Source: Brevundimonas bullata (GTDB taxonomy: Bacteria > Pseudomonadota > Alphaproteobacteria > Caulobacterales > Caulobacteraceae). Taken from it: a stretch of 64,000 nt of DNA. Location of the stretch: NCBI RefSeq assembly GCF_003350205.1, contig NZ_QLLC01000017.1, positions 1 through 64,000 on the forward strand, given 5' to 3'. The notes under the pieces were generated by a model. The model ran no database searches, was not told the DNA's origin, and saw nothing but the letters and a program-made list of their open reading frames with translations. Positions within the stretch are counted from its first letter, which is position 1. The number at the start of each line of letters is the position of its first letter. The translations under genes and the position numbers were made by a program. Below, piece after piece: positions 17,668 to 27,202 of this stretch.

Positions 17668-18837
17668 GTGAGCGATCCCCTTCTTCCCGTCCGACGTCTG
17701 CCCAAGGGGCGCCTGCCCGCGCCGCCGCCGGGTCAGGGGCGGATCGAGGGGTTTGCCGACATTCGCCTAAGCGTCGAACAGGCCGAGGCCTCGCTGGAGG
17801 CGGCGGCGGATCGGCTGTCGCTTCCGCGTTCGGGTTGGTCGTCGGGGCGGTTCGACATGCTGGCGATTTCCGGCGGCGCGGCGGGCGGCGCCTATGGGGC
17901 GGGGGCTCTGGTCGGGCTGAGCGAGGCGGGGACGCGGCCCGAGTTCGCCCTGGTTACGGGGGTCAGCACCGGCGCCCTGATCGCGCCCTTCGCCTTTCTC
18001 GGCTCAGCCTGGGACGAGCGTCTGGCTGACGCCTATGTCGGGGGTCACGCCGCCGACCTGTTGAGCCTGCGCCGACTGGCCTCCAGCTTCACCGGCGGGC
18101 TGTTCCGGGGCGAGGCTCTGGACGCCCTGATCCATCCCTTTGTCGATGAGGCCATGATCGACGCCGTGGCGGCCGAGCACGCGCGGGGGCGGCGGTTGCT
18201 GGTGGCGACGACGGACCTCGACAGCCAGCGCGCCTGCATCTGGGACATGGGGGCCATCGCCGCGCATGGCGGCGAGCGGGCCGTGGCCCTGTTCCGCGAG
18301 GTCCTGGCTGCCTCGGCCAGCCTGCCGGGGCTGTTCCCGCCGCGCCGTTTCCCTTGCACAGTTGAGGGCGAGTTCGACGGCGAGCCTTTCGAGGAGATGC
18401 ACGTCGACGGCGGCGTCGCCGCGCCGCTGTTCCTGATGCCCGAGGGCCTGTTGCGCTGGAACCGCCTGGGGCGGCGGCTGCACCGGGGGCGGGTGCATGT
18501 CCTGGTCAATACGGTGCTGGAGCCGGAGCCGCGCACCACGGCGCCCAATGTGGCGGCGGTGCTGACCCGCAGCTTCGACGCCATGCTGCGGTTCTCCTAT
18601 CGCCAGGCCCTGGGCGTGGCGACGACCTTCTGCGCGGCGCAAGGGTTGTCGATCAGCGTCGCCTCCATCCCCGACGTCCCGGATCAGGGCGGCATGTTGA
18701 GCTTCGACACCGTCACGATGCAGCGGCTGTTCGACGCTGCGCGAGAGCGGGCGCGTGCGGGGGATCTGTGGCGCTCGCCCGTGGCTGAGCGGCAGGGTCT
18801 TCAGGGTCTGCTGGATCGGTTGCGGCCCAGAGGATAG
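17668..18837 (+). CDS. Patatin-like phospholipase
   Basis: A 389-residue serine lipid hydrolase starting at GTG. The patatin domain begins near residue 62: oxyanion motif GGAAGGAYGAG, nucleophile elbow GVSTGAL, and the catalytic Asp in DGGVAAP at about residue 250. No clear signal peptide is visible, so it is probably cytoplasmic or membrane-associated. It follows the phytase by 118 bases and precedes a thioesterase by about 80. Confidence 0.87.
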   Translation: MSDPLLPVRRLPKGRLPAPPPGQGRIEGFADIRLSVEQAEASLEAAADRLSLPRSGWSSGRFDMLAISGGAAGGAYGAGALVGLSEAGTRPEFALVTGVSTGALIAPFAFLGSAWDERLADAYVGGHAADLLSLRRLASSFTGGLFRGEALDALIHPFVDEAMIDAVAAEHARGRRLLVATTDLDSQRACIWDMGAIAAHGGERAVALFREVLAASASLPGLFPPRRFPCTVEGEFDGEPFEEMHVDGGVAAPLFLMPEGLLRWNRLGRRLHRGRVHVLVNTVLEPEPRTTAPNVAAVLTRSFDAMLRFSYRQALGVATTFCAAQGLSISVASIPDVPDQGGMLSFDTVTMQRLFDAARERARAGDLWRSPVAERQGLQGLLDRLRPRG

Positions 18838-18918
18838 GGGGCGGCTGAGGTCTTGCCTGACCCCGGCGTCGAGGCGCATGGAGGAGGCCTTCTCCCCAAG
18901 ACGTTCCAAGGCCCCATC

Positions 18919-19341
18919 GTGTCCGAGATTGAACAAGCGCCCGTCCTCATGCCCGAAGGCCAGCCGGTCGGCCGCGTCATCGCCATGCCCGCCGACACCA
19001 ACCCCGAGGGCGACATCTTCGGCGGCTGGCTGCTGGCCCAGATGGACCTGGCCGGCGCCACCCCGGCCTTCGAGCGCGCCAACGGCCGCTGCGCCACTGT
19101 GGCCCTGGACGGCATGGTCTTCCACCAGCCGGTCTCGGTCGGCGACGAGGTCTCGACCTACGCCAAGGTGATCCACACGGGGCGCACCTCGATCCGCGTC
19201 CACGTCGAGGTCTGGAAGCGCTCGCGCGGCGAGGCCGAGGCCCGCTCAGTGCGCGTGACCGAAGGCGTCTTCACCTATGTGGCCATCGACGCGGACCGCA
19301 AGCCGCGCCCCTTGCCGCCGGTTCTGGACAGCCAAGCTTAA
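18919..19341 (+). CDS. Acyl-CoA thioesterase, YciA-like hotdog fold
   Basis: About 140 residues from GTG 18919; the frame opens at 18853 but the upstream part looks non-coding. The hotdog core includes ADTNPEGDIFGGWLLAQMD and later VALDGMVFHQPVSVGDEV, matching the YciA/BACH acyl-CoA hydrolase pattern with its conserved Asn and Asp. It hydrolyses cytosolic acyl-CoAs to fatty acid and CoA. AAGG lies eight bases before the chosen start. Confidence 0.85.
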   Translation: MSEIEQAPVLMPEGQPVGRVIAMPADTNPEGDIFGGWLLAQMDLAGATPAFERANGRCATVALDGMVFHQPVSVGDEVSTYAKVIHTGRTSIRVHVEVWKRSRGEAEARSVRVTEGVFTYVAIDADRKPRPLPPVLDSQA

Positions 19342-19389
19342 ATCTATCAAGGTTCGCTCGACGCCTCGGGGGAGGCTTGGGGGCTGACA

Positions 19390-19662
19390 ATGTGGATTTT
19401 AGGGGCGTTTCTGGCGGGCCTGTTCCTGATCTTGCGGGAACTGGTGCCGCTCCTTCAGGCGCGAAGCAGCGGGGTCGTCTACACCAAGGGGCATAGTCGT
19501 CGGCGCGTGGCGCGCGCTGATGATCCCGAGCGGTTTCAGGCCCTGTGTCGCGGACGGTTCAAGGCCATGGGGCTCGGCGCGGTCATCATCGCCATCGCCC
19601 TGGCCTGGCTGGCCGTGAATCTCCTGCTGATGGCGGCGGACGCGGCCCTGCCCGCCGCCTGA
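19390..19662 (+). CDS. Small two-helix membrane protein
   Basis: A 90-residue protein with hydrophobic helices at about residues 2-22 and 60-85 around a basic, polar loop (SRRRVARADDPERFQ). No family is recognised. The loop with a basic HSRRR patch probably faces the cytosol. It lies between the thioesterase and def on the same strand. Confidence 0.65.
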   Translation: MWILGAFLAGLFLILRELVPLLQARSSGVVYTKGHSRRRVARADDPERFQALCRGRFKAMGLGAVIIAIALAWLAVNLLLMAADAALPAA

Positions 19663-19734
19663 TGGTCAAGCCAAGACCAAGCGCCGCACTCGGTAATTCT
19701 TGACGTTCGAGGCTTCGCACCCTACCTGCGGGCC

Positions 19735-20316
19735 ATGGCTATTCGTCGCATCCTGACCATCGATAACGCCGCCGACCTGGCGATCCTCAAGGCTGTCTCC
19801 CCGCCCGTGGAGGGCGGCGTGACCGACGCGCTGCGCGCCCTCATGGACGACATGCTGGAGACCATGTACGCCGCGCCGGGCATCGGCCTGGCCGCCGCCC
19901 AGATCGGCGAGCTGAAGCGCGTCGTGGTCATGGACCTGGGCGACAAGCCGGTCGAAGGCGCGTCGGAGGACCCCGAGGCCGAGGAGAGCGAGGACCTGCA
20001 ACTGGCCCGTCGCAACCCGCGCTTCTTCGTCAACCCCGAGGTCGTCTGGGCCTCGGACGAGATGTACGCCTACGAAGAAGGCTGCCTGTCGGTGCCCGAC
20101 TATTACGACGCCGTCGAACGCCCGGCGCGCATCCGCGTGCGCTACATGGATTACGCCGGCCAGCAGATCGAGGAAGAGATCGAGGGTCTCTACGCTGTCT
20201 GCTTCCAGCACGAACTGGATCACCTGAACGGCGTCCTGTTCATCGACCACCTGTCGCGCCTGCGCCGTGAACGCGCCGTCGCCAAGGTCAAGAAGAACGC
20301 AAGGCTCGCCGCCTGA
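19735..20316 (+). CDS. def: Peptide deformylase
   Basis: A 193-residue metalloenzyme that removes the N-formyl group from nascent proteins. All three motifs are present: [18 protein letters not shown] (metal-binding Cys) and QHELDHLNG (two His and the catalytic Glu). An insertion rich in Asp/Glu (about residues 65-85) lies before the second motif. It is in a cluster with fmt, the enzyme that adds the formyl group, and truA. Confidence 0.97.
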   Translation: MAIRRILTIDNAADLAILKAVSPPVEGGVTDALRALMDDMLETMYAAPGIGLAAAQIGELKRVVVMDLGDKPVEGASEDPEAEESEDLQLARRNPRFFVNPEVVWASDEMYAYEEGCLSVPDYYDAVERPARIRVRYMDYAGQQIEEEIEGLYAVCFQHELDHLNGVLFIDHLSRLRRERAVAKVKKNARLAA

Positions 20317-20531
20317 TGGCCCGCAAGACCACGATCATCGACCCGCGCGGCCGTCGTCGCCTGACCCGCAATCAGAAGGTCGGCGCCGCCAGCCTGGCCA
20401 CCATCGTCGCCGTCGCCGCTGTCGGCGTGGTGGCGGGCCTGCTGCTGGACCGCCTGCTTGATTTCGACGACGCCCTGGACGCGGGCGGCGAGTGGGACGA
20501 GGGCGGCGGCGTCTATACGCGCTGGATGTAA
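20316..20531 (+). CDS. Small membrane protein between def and fmt
   Basis: A 71-residue protein whose ATG overlaps the def stop codon by one base (TGATG), implying coupled translation. It has a basic N-terminus (RGRRRLTRNQK), one hydrophobic helix (about residues 25-45) and an acidic C-terminus ending YTRWM. No family is recognised. Its conserved-looking charge asymmetry suggests a real inner membrane protein. Confidence 0.65.
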   Translation: MARKTTIIDPRGRRRLTRNQKVGAASLATIVAVAAVGVVAGLLLDRLLDFDDALDAGGEWDEGGGVYTRWM

Positions 20532-20558
20532 TCCGCCCCAGGGTCTAAAGGCGTGGCC

Positions 20559-21482
20559 ATGCGCCTAGCCTTCATGGGAACCCCCGACTTCGCCGTGCCG
20601 TCGCTGGCCGAGCTGATCGCCTCGGGACACGAGATCGTCGCCGTCTATTCGCAGCCGCCGCGCCCCAAGGGCCGGGGGCAGAAGCTGACGCCGTCGCCCG
20701 TTCACGCCTTCGCCGAGGCCATGGGCCTGCCGGTCTTCACGCCCGAGAGCATGAAGTCGCCGGAAGCCATCACTGACTTCCAGAGCCTCGATCTCGACGC
20801 CGCCTGCGTTGTCGCCTACGGCCAGATCCTCAAGCCGGAAGTGCTGGAGGCGCCGCGTCTCGGCTGCTTCAACCTGCACGGCTCGCTCTTGCCGCGTTGG
20901 CGCGGTGCGGCTCCGATCCAGCGCGCCATCATGGCCGGCGACCGCCAGACCGGCGCGCAGATCATGCGGATGAGCGAGGGCCTGGACGAGGGCGCGATCA
21001 TCCTGTCCGAGGTCATGGACATCCATCCCGACGACACGGCAGCCAGCCTCACCGAGCGCATGTCGCACCTCGGCGCCGCTCTGTGGCCGCGGGCGCTGGC
21101 CGCCATCGAGCGCGGCGGCTTCACCGAGACGGAACAGGTCGGCGAAGCCACCTACGCCAAGAAGATCACCCCCGCCGAGGCCCGCATCGACTGGACCCGC
21201 CCCGCAGCCGAGGTGGACGCCCATATTCGCGGCCTGTCGCCCTTCCCCGGCGCCTGGTTCGAGGTCGAGGCGGACGACGAGCCGGTGCGGATCAAGGCCC
21301 TGATGTCGGCTTTGGCCGATGGCGAAGGCTCGCCCGGTCAGGTGCTGGACGACGTCCTGACGGTGGCCTGCGGAACCGGCGCGGTGCGTCTGAGCCGCGT
21401 GCAGCGGCCCGGCAAGGCGGCGCAGTCGGCCGAAGAGATGCTGCGCGGTTTTCCGGTCGCAACCGGAACCGTGTTGGGCTGA
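20559..21482 (+). CDS. fmt: Methionyl-tRNA formyltransferase
   Basis: A 307-residue enzyme that formylates initiator Met-tRNA using 10-formyl-[16 protein letters not shown] opens the formyltransferase domain, [15 protein letters not shown] is the signature, and the C-terminal domain follows from about residue 205. ATG 20559 is preferred over GTG 20553 because AAAGG is better placed and family N-termini start here. The stop overlaps the truA start. Confidence 0.97.
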   Translation: MRLAFMGTPDFAVPSLAELIASGHEIVAVYSQPPRPKGRGQKLTPSPVHAFAEAMGLPVFTPESMKSPEAITDFQSLDLDAACVVAYGQILKPEVLEAPRLGCFNLHGSLLPRWRGAAPIQRAIMAGDRQTGAQIMRMSEGLDEGAIILSEVMDIHPDDTAASLTERMSHLGAALWPRALAAIERGGFTETEQVGEATYAKKITPAEARIDWTRPAAEVDAHIRGLSPFPGAWFEVEADDEPVRIKALMSALADGEGSPGQVLDDVLTVACGTGAVRLSRVQRPGKAAQSAEEMLRGFPVATGTVLG

Positions 21483-22231
21483 TGCCCCGCTATCGTTTCA
21501 CGGTCGAATATGACGGCTCAGCTTACAACGGCTTTCAGGCTCAGGCCGGCCAGCCGACGGTGCAGGGCGCGATCGAGACGGCGGTGACGGCCTTCAGCGG
21601 CCAGACCGTGCGCATCGCCGCCGCCGGGCGCACCGACACCGGCGTTCACGCCACGGGCCAGACCTGTCACGTCGATCTGGACAAGGCCTGGCCGGCGCGG
21701 ACGGTGATGAACGCCCTGAACGCCCACCTGATGCACGAGGCGGTGGCGGTGCTGGACTGCGCCCCCGTCAGCGACGACTGGCACGCCCGTTTCACCGCCA
21801 ATGGGCGCAAGTATCTGTATCGCATCCTCAACCGTCCCGGCCGTCCGGCGCTGGACCGGGGCCGGGTCTGGCACGTCAAGAAGCCGCTGGACGCCGAGGC
21901 CATGCATGCGGCGGCGCAAGCCCTGGTGGGGCTGCACGACTTCACCACCTTCCGCGACGCCCAGTGCCAGTCGGCCAGCCCGGTCAAGACGCTGGACGTC
22001 GCCCGCGTCAGTCGGGTGGGCGAAGAGGTGCATCTGGTGTTCGAGGCGCGCAGCTTCCTGCACCGTCAGGTGCGCTCAATGGCGGGCAGTCTGGCCGAGG
22101 TCGGCCTGGGCCGCTGGGCCGTGGCCGATTTGGCGGATGCGCTCGCTGCGCAGGACCGCGCGCGCTGCGGCCCGGTGGCGCCGTCAGACGGGCTCTATCT
22201 GACGGGCGTCACCTATGAGGCCGAGGCTTAG
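21482..22231 (+). CDS. truA: tRNA pseudouridine(38-40) synthase
   Basis: A 249-residue enzyme that converts uridines in the tRNA anticodon arm. The catalytic Asp lies in GRTDTGVHA, and the family segments FTVEYDGSAYNGFQ and FLHRQVRSM are present. The ATG overlaps the fmt stop by one base. It is the last gene of the def-fmt-truA run. Confidence 0.97.
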   Translation: MPRYRFTVEYDGSAYNGFQAQAGQPTVQGAIETAVTAFSGQTVRIAAAGRTDTGVHATGQTCHVDLDKAWPARTVMNALNAHLMHEAVAVLDCAPVSDDWHARFTANGRKYLYRILNRPGRPALDRGRVWHVKKPLDAEAMHAAAQALVGLHDFTTFRDAQCQSASPVKTLDVARVSRVGEEVHLVFEARSFLHRQVRSMAGSLAEVGLGRWAVADLADALAAQDRARCGPVAPSDGLYLTGVTYEAEA

Positions 22232-22247
22232 GTCTTCATTTTCTATC

Positions 22248-22380
22248 GTCATCCTCGGGCTTGATCCGAGGATCGAGTGTTCGGCTCCGCATCGGTGGAA
22301 GGGCGCCCGCGACCATGCCCCATTGCCCTGTCGTCGAGCGCGCGGGGCGCCCGATCCTCGGGTCAAGCCCGAGGATGACG
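22248..22380. repeat. Palindromic intergenic repeat, family A
   Basis: Two 28-base arms, 22248-22275 and 22353-22380, are inverted copies with one mismatch; each begins or ends with CGTCATCCTCGGGC or its complement. It lies between convergent truA and the YidB gene, so the long hairpin may also end transcription from both sides. Confidence 0.85.
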
Positions 22381-22405
22381 GAGGGAAGAAGCGGTCGCGT
22401 TTCTT

Positions 22406-22810
22406 CTAGCGTTTGAACAAACCGCCCAGGGCGTCGCCGAGGCCGCCCGGCAGGTTGTTCATCAGGCCGCCGAGCAGGTCGTCCGCGCCCTCGGCCGAGC
22501 CGTTCGGCGTCAGGCGGTCGACGGCTTCCGGCAGCAGGCCCGCCAGGGTCTCGCTGGCCTGTTCCGGCGAAATGCCGAGCTTCTGTGCGAAGTCGGCGAT
22601 GGGACCGGAGCCGAGCACCGCCACGATCTGTTCGGGCGAAATCCCGGCGTTGCCGCCCTTGCTGATCCACGAACCGACGACGTCGCCGAGGCCGTTCTGA
22701 CCGAATTTCTCGGCCAGACCGGCGACGCCGCCCTGACCCTTGAGCAGGTCCGACAGGCCGCCGGCGGCGTCTCCGCCGAGGCCGCCCAGCACGTTATCCA
22801 GCAGTCCCAT
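22406..22810 (-). CDS. YidB-family (DUF937) protein
   Basis: A 134-residue Gly/Leu-rich protein of the YidB/DUF937 family: MGLLDNVLGGLGG, then the conserved GNAGISPEQIVAVLG and LGISPEQASETLAGLLPE. ATG 22810 is preferred over 22816 for RBS spacing (GGAG). Function unknown; the family is widespread in proteobacteria. The C-terminus LGGLFKR is low-complexity. Confidence 0.87.
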   Translation of the reverse strand: MGLLDNVLGGLGGDAAGGLSDLLKGQGGVAGLAEKFGQNGLGDVVGSWISKGGNAGISPEQIVAVLGSGPIADFAQKLGISPEQASETLAGLLPEAVDRLTPNGSAEGADDLLGGLMNNLPGGLGDALGGLFKR

Positions 22811-22907
22811 GGTCATTCTCCGATGTGAGGTCGGCAGTCTGAGGGACGGAGGCTACGCTTTTGTGGCGGGATCGCAAACGATCGCAAACCCCGCCGGGAT
22901 GACGGTC

Positions 22908-23045
22908 CTAGTTGCGGGCCGAGTTGGAGCTGGAGGTCACGGCCTGGCCGGCGGCTTCCAGATCGCGGCCGACGCCGGCGACGGTGTTGCAGGCGGCGGT
23001 GGTCAGGGCGGCGGCGATGACGCCGAGGACGATGAGCTTGCGCAT
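22908..23045 (-). CDS. Entericidin-like small lipoprotein
   Basis: A 45-residue protein with signal MRKLIVLGVIAAALTTAAC, lipidated Cys19, then NTVAGVGRDLEAAGQAV, the entericidin A/B pattern. GGGGAAA precedes the ATG. Such proteins are tiny outer-membrane lipoproteins; some family members influence lysis or stress survival. It lies 97 bases upstream of the YidB gene on the same strand and divergent from the ThDP enzyme. Confidence 0.85.
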   Translation of the reverse strand: MRKLIVLGVIAAALTTAACNTVAGVGRDLEAAGQAVTSSSNSARN

Positions 23046-23141
23046 GGAGGTTTCCCCGAAATGACGATTGACGCTTCAACATGAAGCTTGACCATAAGGC
23101 AGCATGGCCAATTCATCCTTCAATCTGCTAACGGCGATCTT

Positions 23142-24806
23142 ATGACGCAAGCTCTCGATACCGCCGCCCGCCGTCTGGTCGACACCCTGGTGATGAACGG
23201 GGTGGACAAGGTCTTCTGTGTGCCGGGCGAAAGCTATCTGGCCGTGCTCGACGCCCTGGCCGACGTGCGCGACCGGATCGAGGTCATTGTCTGCCGCCAC
23301 GAGGCGGGCGCGGCCAACATGGCCGAGGCCTATGGCAAGCTGACCGGCAAGCCGGGCGTCTGCATGGTCACGCGCGGACCGGGCGCGACCCATGCCTCCA
23401 TCGGCGTGCATACGGCGCATCAGGACTCCACGCCGATGATCCTGTTCGTCGGCCAGATCGCCCTGACCGACCGGGGCCGCGGCGCCTTCCAGGAGGTCGA
23501 TTATCGCGAGGTTTTCGGCGGCCTGGCCAAGTGGGCCACCGAGATCGAGAGCCCGGAACGCACCGTCGAGGTGGTCGAGCGCGCCTTCGCCACCGCCCTG
23601 CAAGGCCGCATGGGGCCGGTGGTCGTGGCCCTGCCCGAAAACATCCTGCACGACCACGGCGGCCCGGCTCCGGTGCGCCCGGTGGTCGCCGCCAAGGCCG
23701 CGCTGGACCCGGCCTTCGTCGAGCAGGTGAAGGCGCGTCTGGCCAAGGCCGAGCGCCCCATGCTGATCCTCGGCGGGTCGGGCTGGACCGACGCCGCCAC
23801 CGACGCGATTTCCGGCTGGGCCGAGCGACTGGGCCTGCCCGTCGCCCTGTCCTTCCGCCGCAAGGACCTGATCCGCAACGACCATCCGGCCTATGCGGGC
23901 GACCTCGGCCTCGGACCGAACCCCAAGCTGGTGGCACGGGTCAAGGACGCCGATCTGCTGCTGGTGATCGGCGCCCGCATGGGCGAGAATCCGACCCAGG
24001 GCTATACCCTGCTGGATCGCGCCAGGACGGCTGATACCCTGATCCACATCCATCCGGGCGCCGAAGAACTGGGCCGCGTCTGGGCGCCGAGCCTGTCGGC
24101 GGCGTCTGACAATTCTCTGGCCGCCCTGGCCCTGTCGGCCATCGAGCCGGGCCGTACATGGAGCGAGCAGGGCGCCGCCGCCCACGCCGACTTCCTCGCC
24201 TTCTCCTCGCCCATCGAGGTCAAGAGCGCGGTCAACATGAGCGAGGTCGTCGCCCATCTGGCCGAGGCCCTGCCCGAAGACGCCATTATCACCAACGGCG
24301 CCGGCAACTTCGCCGCCTGGTTGCACCGCTTCCACCGCCATCAGGCCCGCCGGACCCAACTGGCCCCGACCTCGGGCGCCATGGGCTACGGCTATCCGGC
24401 GGCCCTGGGGGCCAAGGTCGTCGATCCGTCGCGCGAGGTGGTCTGCATCGCCGGCGACGGTGACTTCATGATGAGCGCCAATGAGATGGCCACCGCCGCC
24501 CAGTACGGGCTCGGCGTCATCGTCGTGGTCGTGGACAACGGGACCTTCGGCACCATCCGAATGCACCAGGAGCGGGACTACCCGACCCGCATCATCGCCA
24601 CCGAGCTGAAGAACCCCGACTTCGTCAAATACGCCGAGGCCTTCGACGCCTTCGCCGTCCGCTGCGAGACGACCGAGGACTTCCCTGAGGCCCTGGCGGC
24701 GGCGCGCGAGGCGGCGGCGGCCGGGCGTCCGGCCCTGATCCACCTGATCACCGACGCCGAGCAGATCGCGCCGGGGCGGACGATCACGGATTTGCGCGGG
24801 CAATAG
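23142..24806 (+). CDS. Acetolactate synthase-like ThDP enzyme
   Basis: A 554-residue thiamine-diphosphate enzyme of the IlvB superfamily. The N-terminal domain carries the activating Glu (RHEAGAANMAEAYGK) and GVCMVTRGPGATH; a central Rossmann-like domain follows; the C-terminal domain has the GDGDFMMSANEM metal/ThDP motif and a VDNGTFGTIRMHQ segment. Start ATG 23142 follows AACGG. No small regulatory subunit is nearby, so it may be a catabolic or oxidative homologue rather than biosynthetic IlvB; the substrate cannot be told from sequence. Confidence 0.88.
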   Translation: MTQALDTAARRLVDTLVMNGVDKVFCVPGESYLAVLDALADVRDRIEVIVCRHEAGAANMAEAYGKLTGKPGVCMVTRGPGATHASIGVHTAHQDSTPMILFVGQIALTDRGRGAFQEVDYREVFGGLAKWATEIESPERTVEVVERAFATALQGRMGPVVVALPENILHDHGGPAPVRPVVAAKAALDPAFVEQVKARLAKAERPMLILGGSGWTDAATDAISGWAERLGLPVALSFRRKDLIRNDHPAYAGDLGLGPNPKLVARVKDADLLLVIGARMGENPTQGYTLLDRARTADTLIHIHPGAEELGRVWAPSLSAASDNSLAALALSAIEPGRTWSEQGAAAHADFLAFSSPIEVKSAVNMSEVVAHLAEALPEDAIITNGAGNFAAWLHRFHRHQARRTQLAPTSGAMGYGYPAALGAKVVDPSREVVCIAGDGDFMMSANEMATAAQYGLGVIVVVVDNGTFGTIRMHQERDYPTRIIATELKNPDFVKYAEAFDAFAVRCETTEDFPEALAAAREAAAAGRPALIHLITDAEQIAPGRTITDLRGQ

Positions 24807-24813
24807 TCTTTTA

Positions 24814-24985
24814 CCCTCTCCCGGCGGGAGAGGGCTTGAGCCTCCGAGAGCGTAGCGATCGGCAAGGCAAAAAGGTGAGGGGCTGACGTCTCCGTCGGCG
24901 TGAGCCGTAGCGCGGCGGCTTACGCCGACTTCAACCGCGAACCCTCATCCGACCCTTCGGGCCACCTTCTCCCATCGGGAGAAGG
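24814..24985. repeat. Palindromic intergenic repeat, family B
   Basis: Starts with the short palindrome CCCTCTCCCGGCGGGAGAGG and ends in a similar CCTTCTCCC...GGGAGAAGG. The internal sequence resembles the copy at 26911-27142, including GCTTGAGCCTC and AAGGTGAGGG. It lies between the ThDP enzyme and the second DUF885 gene. Confidence 0.8.
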
Positions 24986-25055
24986 ATTGCGTCAGCGGCT
25001 TGCACCTGACGCCGCCGCGGGGAACAGTGCCGCCTCGCAGTTCCGAGGGGGTTTC

Positions 25056-26894
25056 ATGCGTCGTTTTCTGATCTCGTCCGCCGCCGTTCTGGCGCTTTGC
25101 GGCGCCGCGCCCGCCGTCCTGGCCCAGGCCGCCGCGCCGGTCGCGGCGCCCGCTGAGGCCCAGAGCGAGGATGCGCGCCTCAACGCCTTCTTCGAACAGG
25201 CCTTCCAGGCGCGGATCGCGCTGAGCCCGCAGCAGATGACCTCGCTGGGTATCAAGACCGACTACGACAAGCTGGACGATGTGTCCGACGCCGCCTCGGC
25301 TCGTTCGCTGGCCCTTCAGGAGGCGCAGCTGGCGCAGATGAAGGCCCAGTTCGATCCGGCCAAGCTAGGCCCCCAGAGCAAGCTGTCCTGGCGCCTGTTT
25401 GAGTACGGCGTCGACCAGGCCCGGCTGTCGAACCAGTGGCGCGACTGGGGCTTCCAGTTTGCGGCCAACGGCAATCCGACCACCAGCCTGCCCGTCTTCC
25501 TGATCAACAACCATAGCATCAGCAGCGTCTCGGACGCCGAGGCCTATGTTTCGCGCATCGGCGAAGCGGAACGCTACATGGGTCAGGTAGCCACGACGCT
25601 GAAGGCCCGCGCCGCCGAGGGCGTGGTCTCGCCGCGCTTTGTCTTTGCGCCGTCCATCGAGAACACCCGCGCGGTGATCGCCGGCGCGCCCTTTGACAAC
25701 GGCGCCGACAACCCGGTCTGGGCCGACGTCCAGAAGAAGGTCGCCGCGCTCGACGCCGATCAGGCGACCAAGGACCGGCTTCTGGCCTCGGCCCGCGCCG
25801 CCCTGACCGGCCCCTACAAGCGCGGTTTCGACACGGTGCTGACGGCCCTGGCCGAGGTCCAGCCGCTGGCCGACAGCGATGCGGGCGTCTGGCGGCTGCC
25901 GAACGGCGAGGCCTATTACAACGCCCGCCTTCAGCTCTCGACCACGACTGACCTGACCGCCGACCAGATCCACCAGATCGGTCTGGACGAGGTCGCCCGC
26001 ATCCAGCGCGACATGGACGCCATCAAGACGCAGGTGGGCTTTGAGGGTTCGCTGCAGGACTTCTTCGTCTTCCTGAAGACCGATCCGCGCTTCCAGTATC
26101 CGAACACGGCGGAGGGCAAGGAGCAGTATCTGACCGACGCCCGCGCCTTCGTTGCCCAGGTTATGGCCGTGTCGCCGCAGTGGTTCTCCAACCTGCCCAA
26201 GGCGGCGCTGGAGGTGAGGGCGGTCGAGCCCTTCCGTGAGGCGACGGCCTCCATCGCCTTCTACAACTCGCCGGCGCCGGACGGCTCGCGACCGGGCATC
26301 TACTACGTCAACCTGTCGGATATGACCCAGGTGCTGAAGCCCCAGATCGAGGGCATCAGCTATCACGAGGGCGCGCCGGGCCATCACTTCCAGATCGCCT
26401 ATGCGCAGGAGATCGAAGGCCTGCCGCGCTTCCGCCGGTTTGGCGGCTATGGCGCCTACGCCGAGGGCTGGGGCCTCTACGCCGAGCAACTGGGCAAGGA
26501 GATGGGCTTCTATCAGGACCCCTATTCCGACTTTGGCCGCCTTTCGACCGAGCTGTGGCGCGCGGTGCGTCTGGTCACCGACACCGGCCTGCACGCCAAG
26601 CGCTGGAGCCGCGAACAGGCGATGGACTACTTCCGCCAGAACTCCCTGCTGTCGGAGCGCGACATCCAGAAAGAGGTCGAGCGCTACATCACCAACCCCG
26701 GCCAGGCGACCAGCTACAAGATCGGCGAGCTGAAGATCAAGGAACTGCGCGCCAAGGCCGAGACGACTCTGGGCGACAAGTTCGACATCAAGGACTTCCA
26801 CGCCGTGGTCCTCGGCTCCGGTTCCGTGCCGCTGGACGTGCTGGTCGATCAGGTCGACGCCTGGATCGCGACGGGCGGCGGTGCGCCGGACTAA
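25056..26894 (+). CDS. DUF885-family putative metallopeptidase, secreted
   Basis: A 612-residue DUF885 protein starting at ATG 25056, with GAGGGGG upstream; the in-frame stretch back to 24900 belongs to a repeat. A signal peptide ends near AVLAQA. The motif YHEGAPGHHFQIAY lies near residue 440, followed by EGWGLYAEQLG, the typical active-site pair. It is larger than the lipoprotein paralogue at 450-1733 and flanked on both sides by family B repeats. Confidence 0.87.
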   Translation: MRRFLISSAAVLALCGAAPAVLAQAAAPVAAPAEAQSEDARLNAFFEQAFQARIALSPQQMTSLGIKTDYDKLDDVSDAASARSLALQEAQLAQMKAQFDPAKLGPQSKLSWRLFEYGVDQARLSNQWRDWGFQFAANGNPTTSLPVFLINNHSISSVSDAEAYVSRIGEAERYMGQVATTLKARAAEGVVSPRFVFAPSIENTRAVIAGAPFDNGADNPVWADVQKKVAALDADQATKDRLLASARAALTGPYKRGFDTVLTALAEVQPLADSDAGVWRLPNGEAYYNARLQLSTTTDLTADQIHQIGLDEVARIQRDMDAIKTQVGFEGSLQDFFVFLKTDPRFQYPNTAEGKEQYLTDARAFVAQVMAVSPQWFSNLPKAALEVRAVEPFREATASIAFYNSPAPDGSRPGIYYVNLSDMTQVLKPQIEGISYHEGAPGHHFQIAYAQEIEGLPRFRRFGGYGAYAEGWGLYAEQLGKEMGFYQDPYSDFGRLSTELWRAVRLVTDTGLHAKRWSREQAMDYFRQNSLLSERDIQKEVERYITNPGQATSYKIGELKIKELRAKAETTLGDKFDIKDFHAVVLGSGSVPLDVLVDQVDAWIATGGGAPD

Positions 26895-26910
26895 AAGCTC
26901 AATCGCTGGT

Positions 26911-27142
26911 CCCTCTCCCGATGGGAGAGGGATTGAGCCTCGGAGAGCCGAAGGCGATCCGCCAAGGCGAAAGGGTGAGGGTTCGCGGATGCCGTCGGCG
27001 AAAGCCGTCGTGTCGCCGTTCGAGAGCTAAGCCACCCGCAGTGATACGGCTCACGCCGACTGAAGGGCCGAGCCCCTCACCCTTTCGCCTGTTCCAATCG
27101 CTTCGCTCTTGGAGGCTCAAGCCCTCTCCCGTCGGGAGAGGG
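26911..27142. repeat. Palindromic intergenic repeat, family B
   Basis: A 232-base copy with end palindromes CCCTCTCCCGATGGGAGAGG and CCCTCTCCCGTCGGGAGAGG and inverted internal segments (AAAGGGTGAGGG against CCCTCACCCTTT). It fills the gap before trmD. Confidence 0.85.
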
Positions 27143-27202
27143 AGGGCGGCCATTGCAGTCAGACTCGGATTTTTCCGACTTTCTGGTGTATGAGCCGCCG
27201 CC

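Noticed and set aside
15261..17705. An 814-codon minus-strand frame over the phytase
   Set aside because: Antisense shadow of a clear beta-propeller phytase; composition is His/Gln/Arg-rich as in other shadows.
24814..27142. Possible CRISPR-like repeats flanking the DUF885 gene
   Set aside because: Only two elements, each with internal palindromes, and no regular spacers; they are intergenic palindromic repeats.
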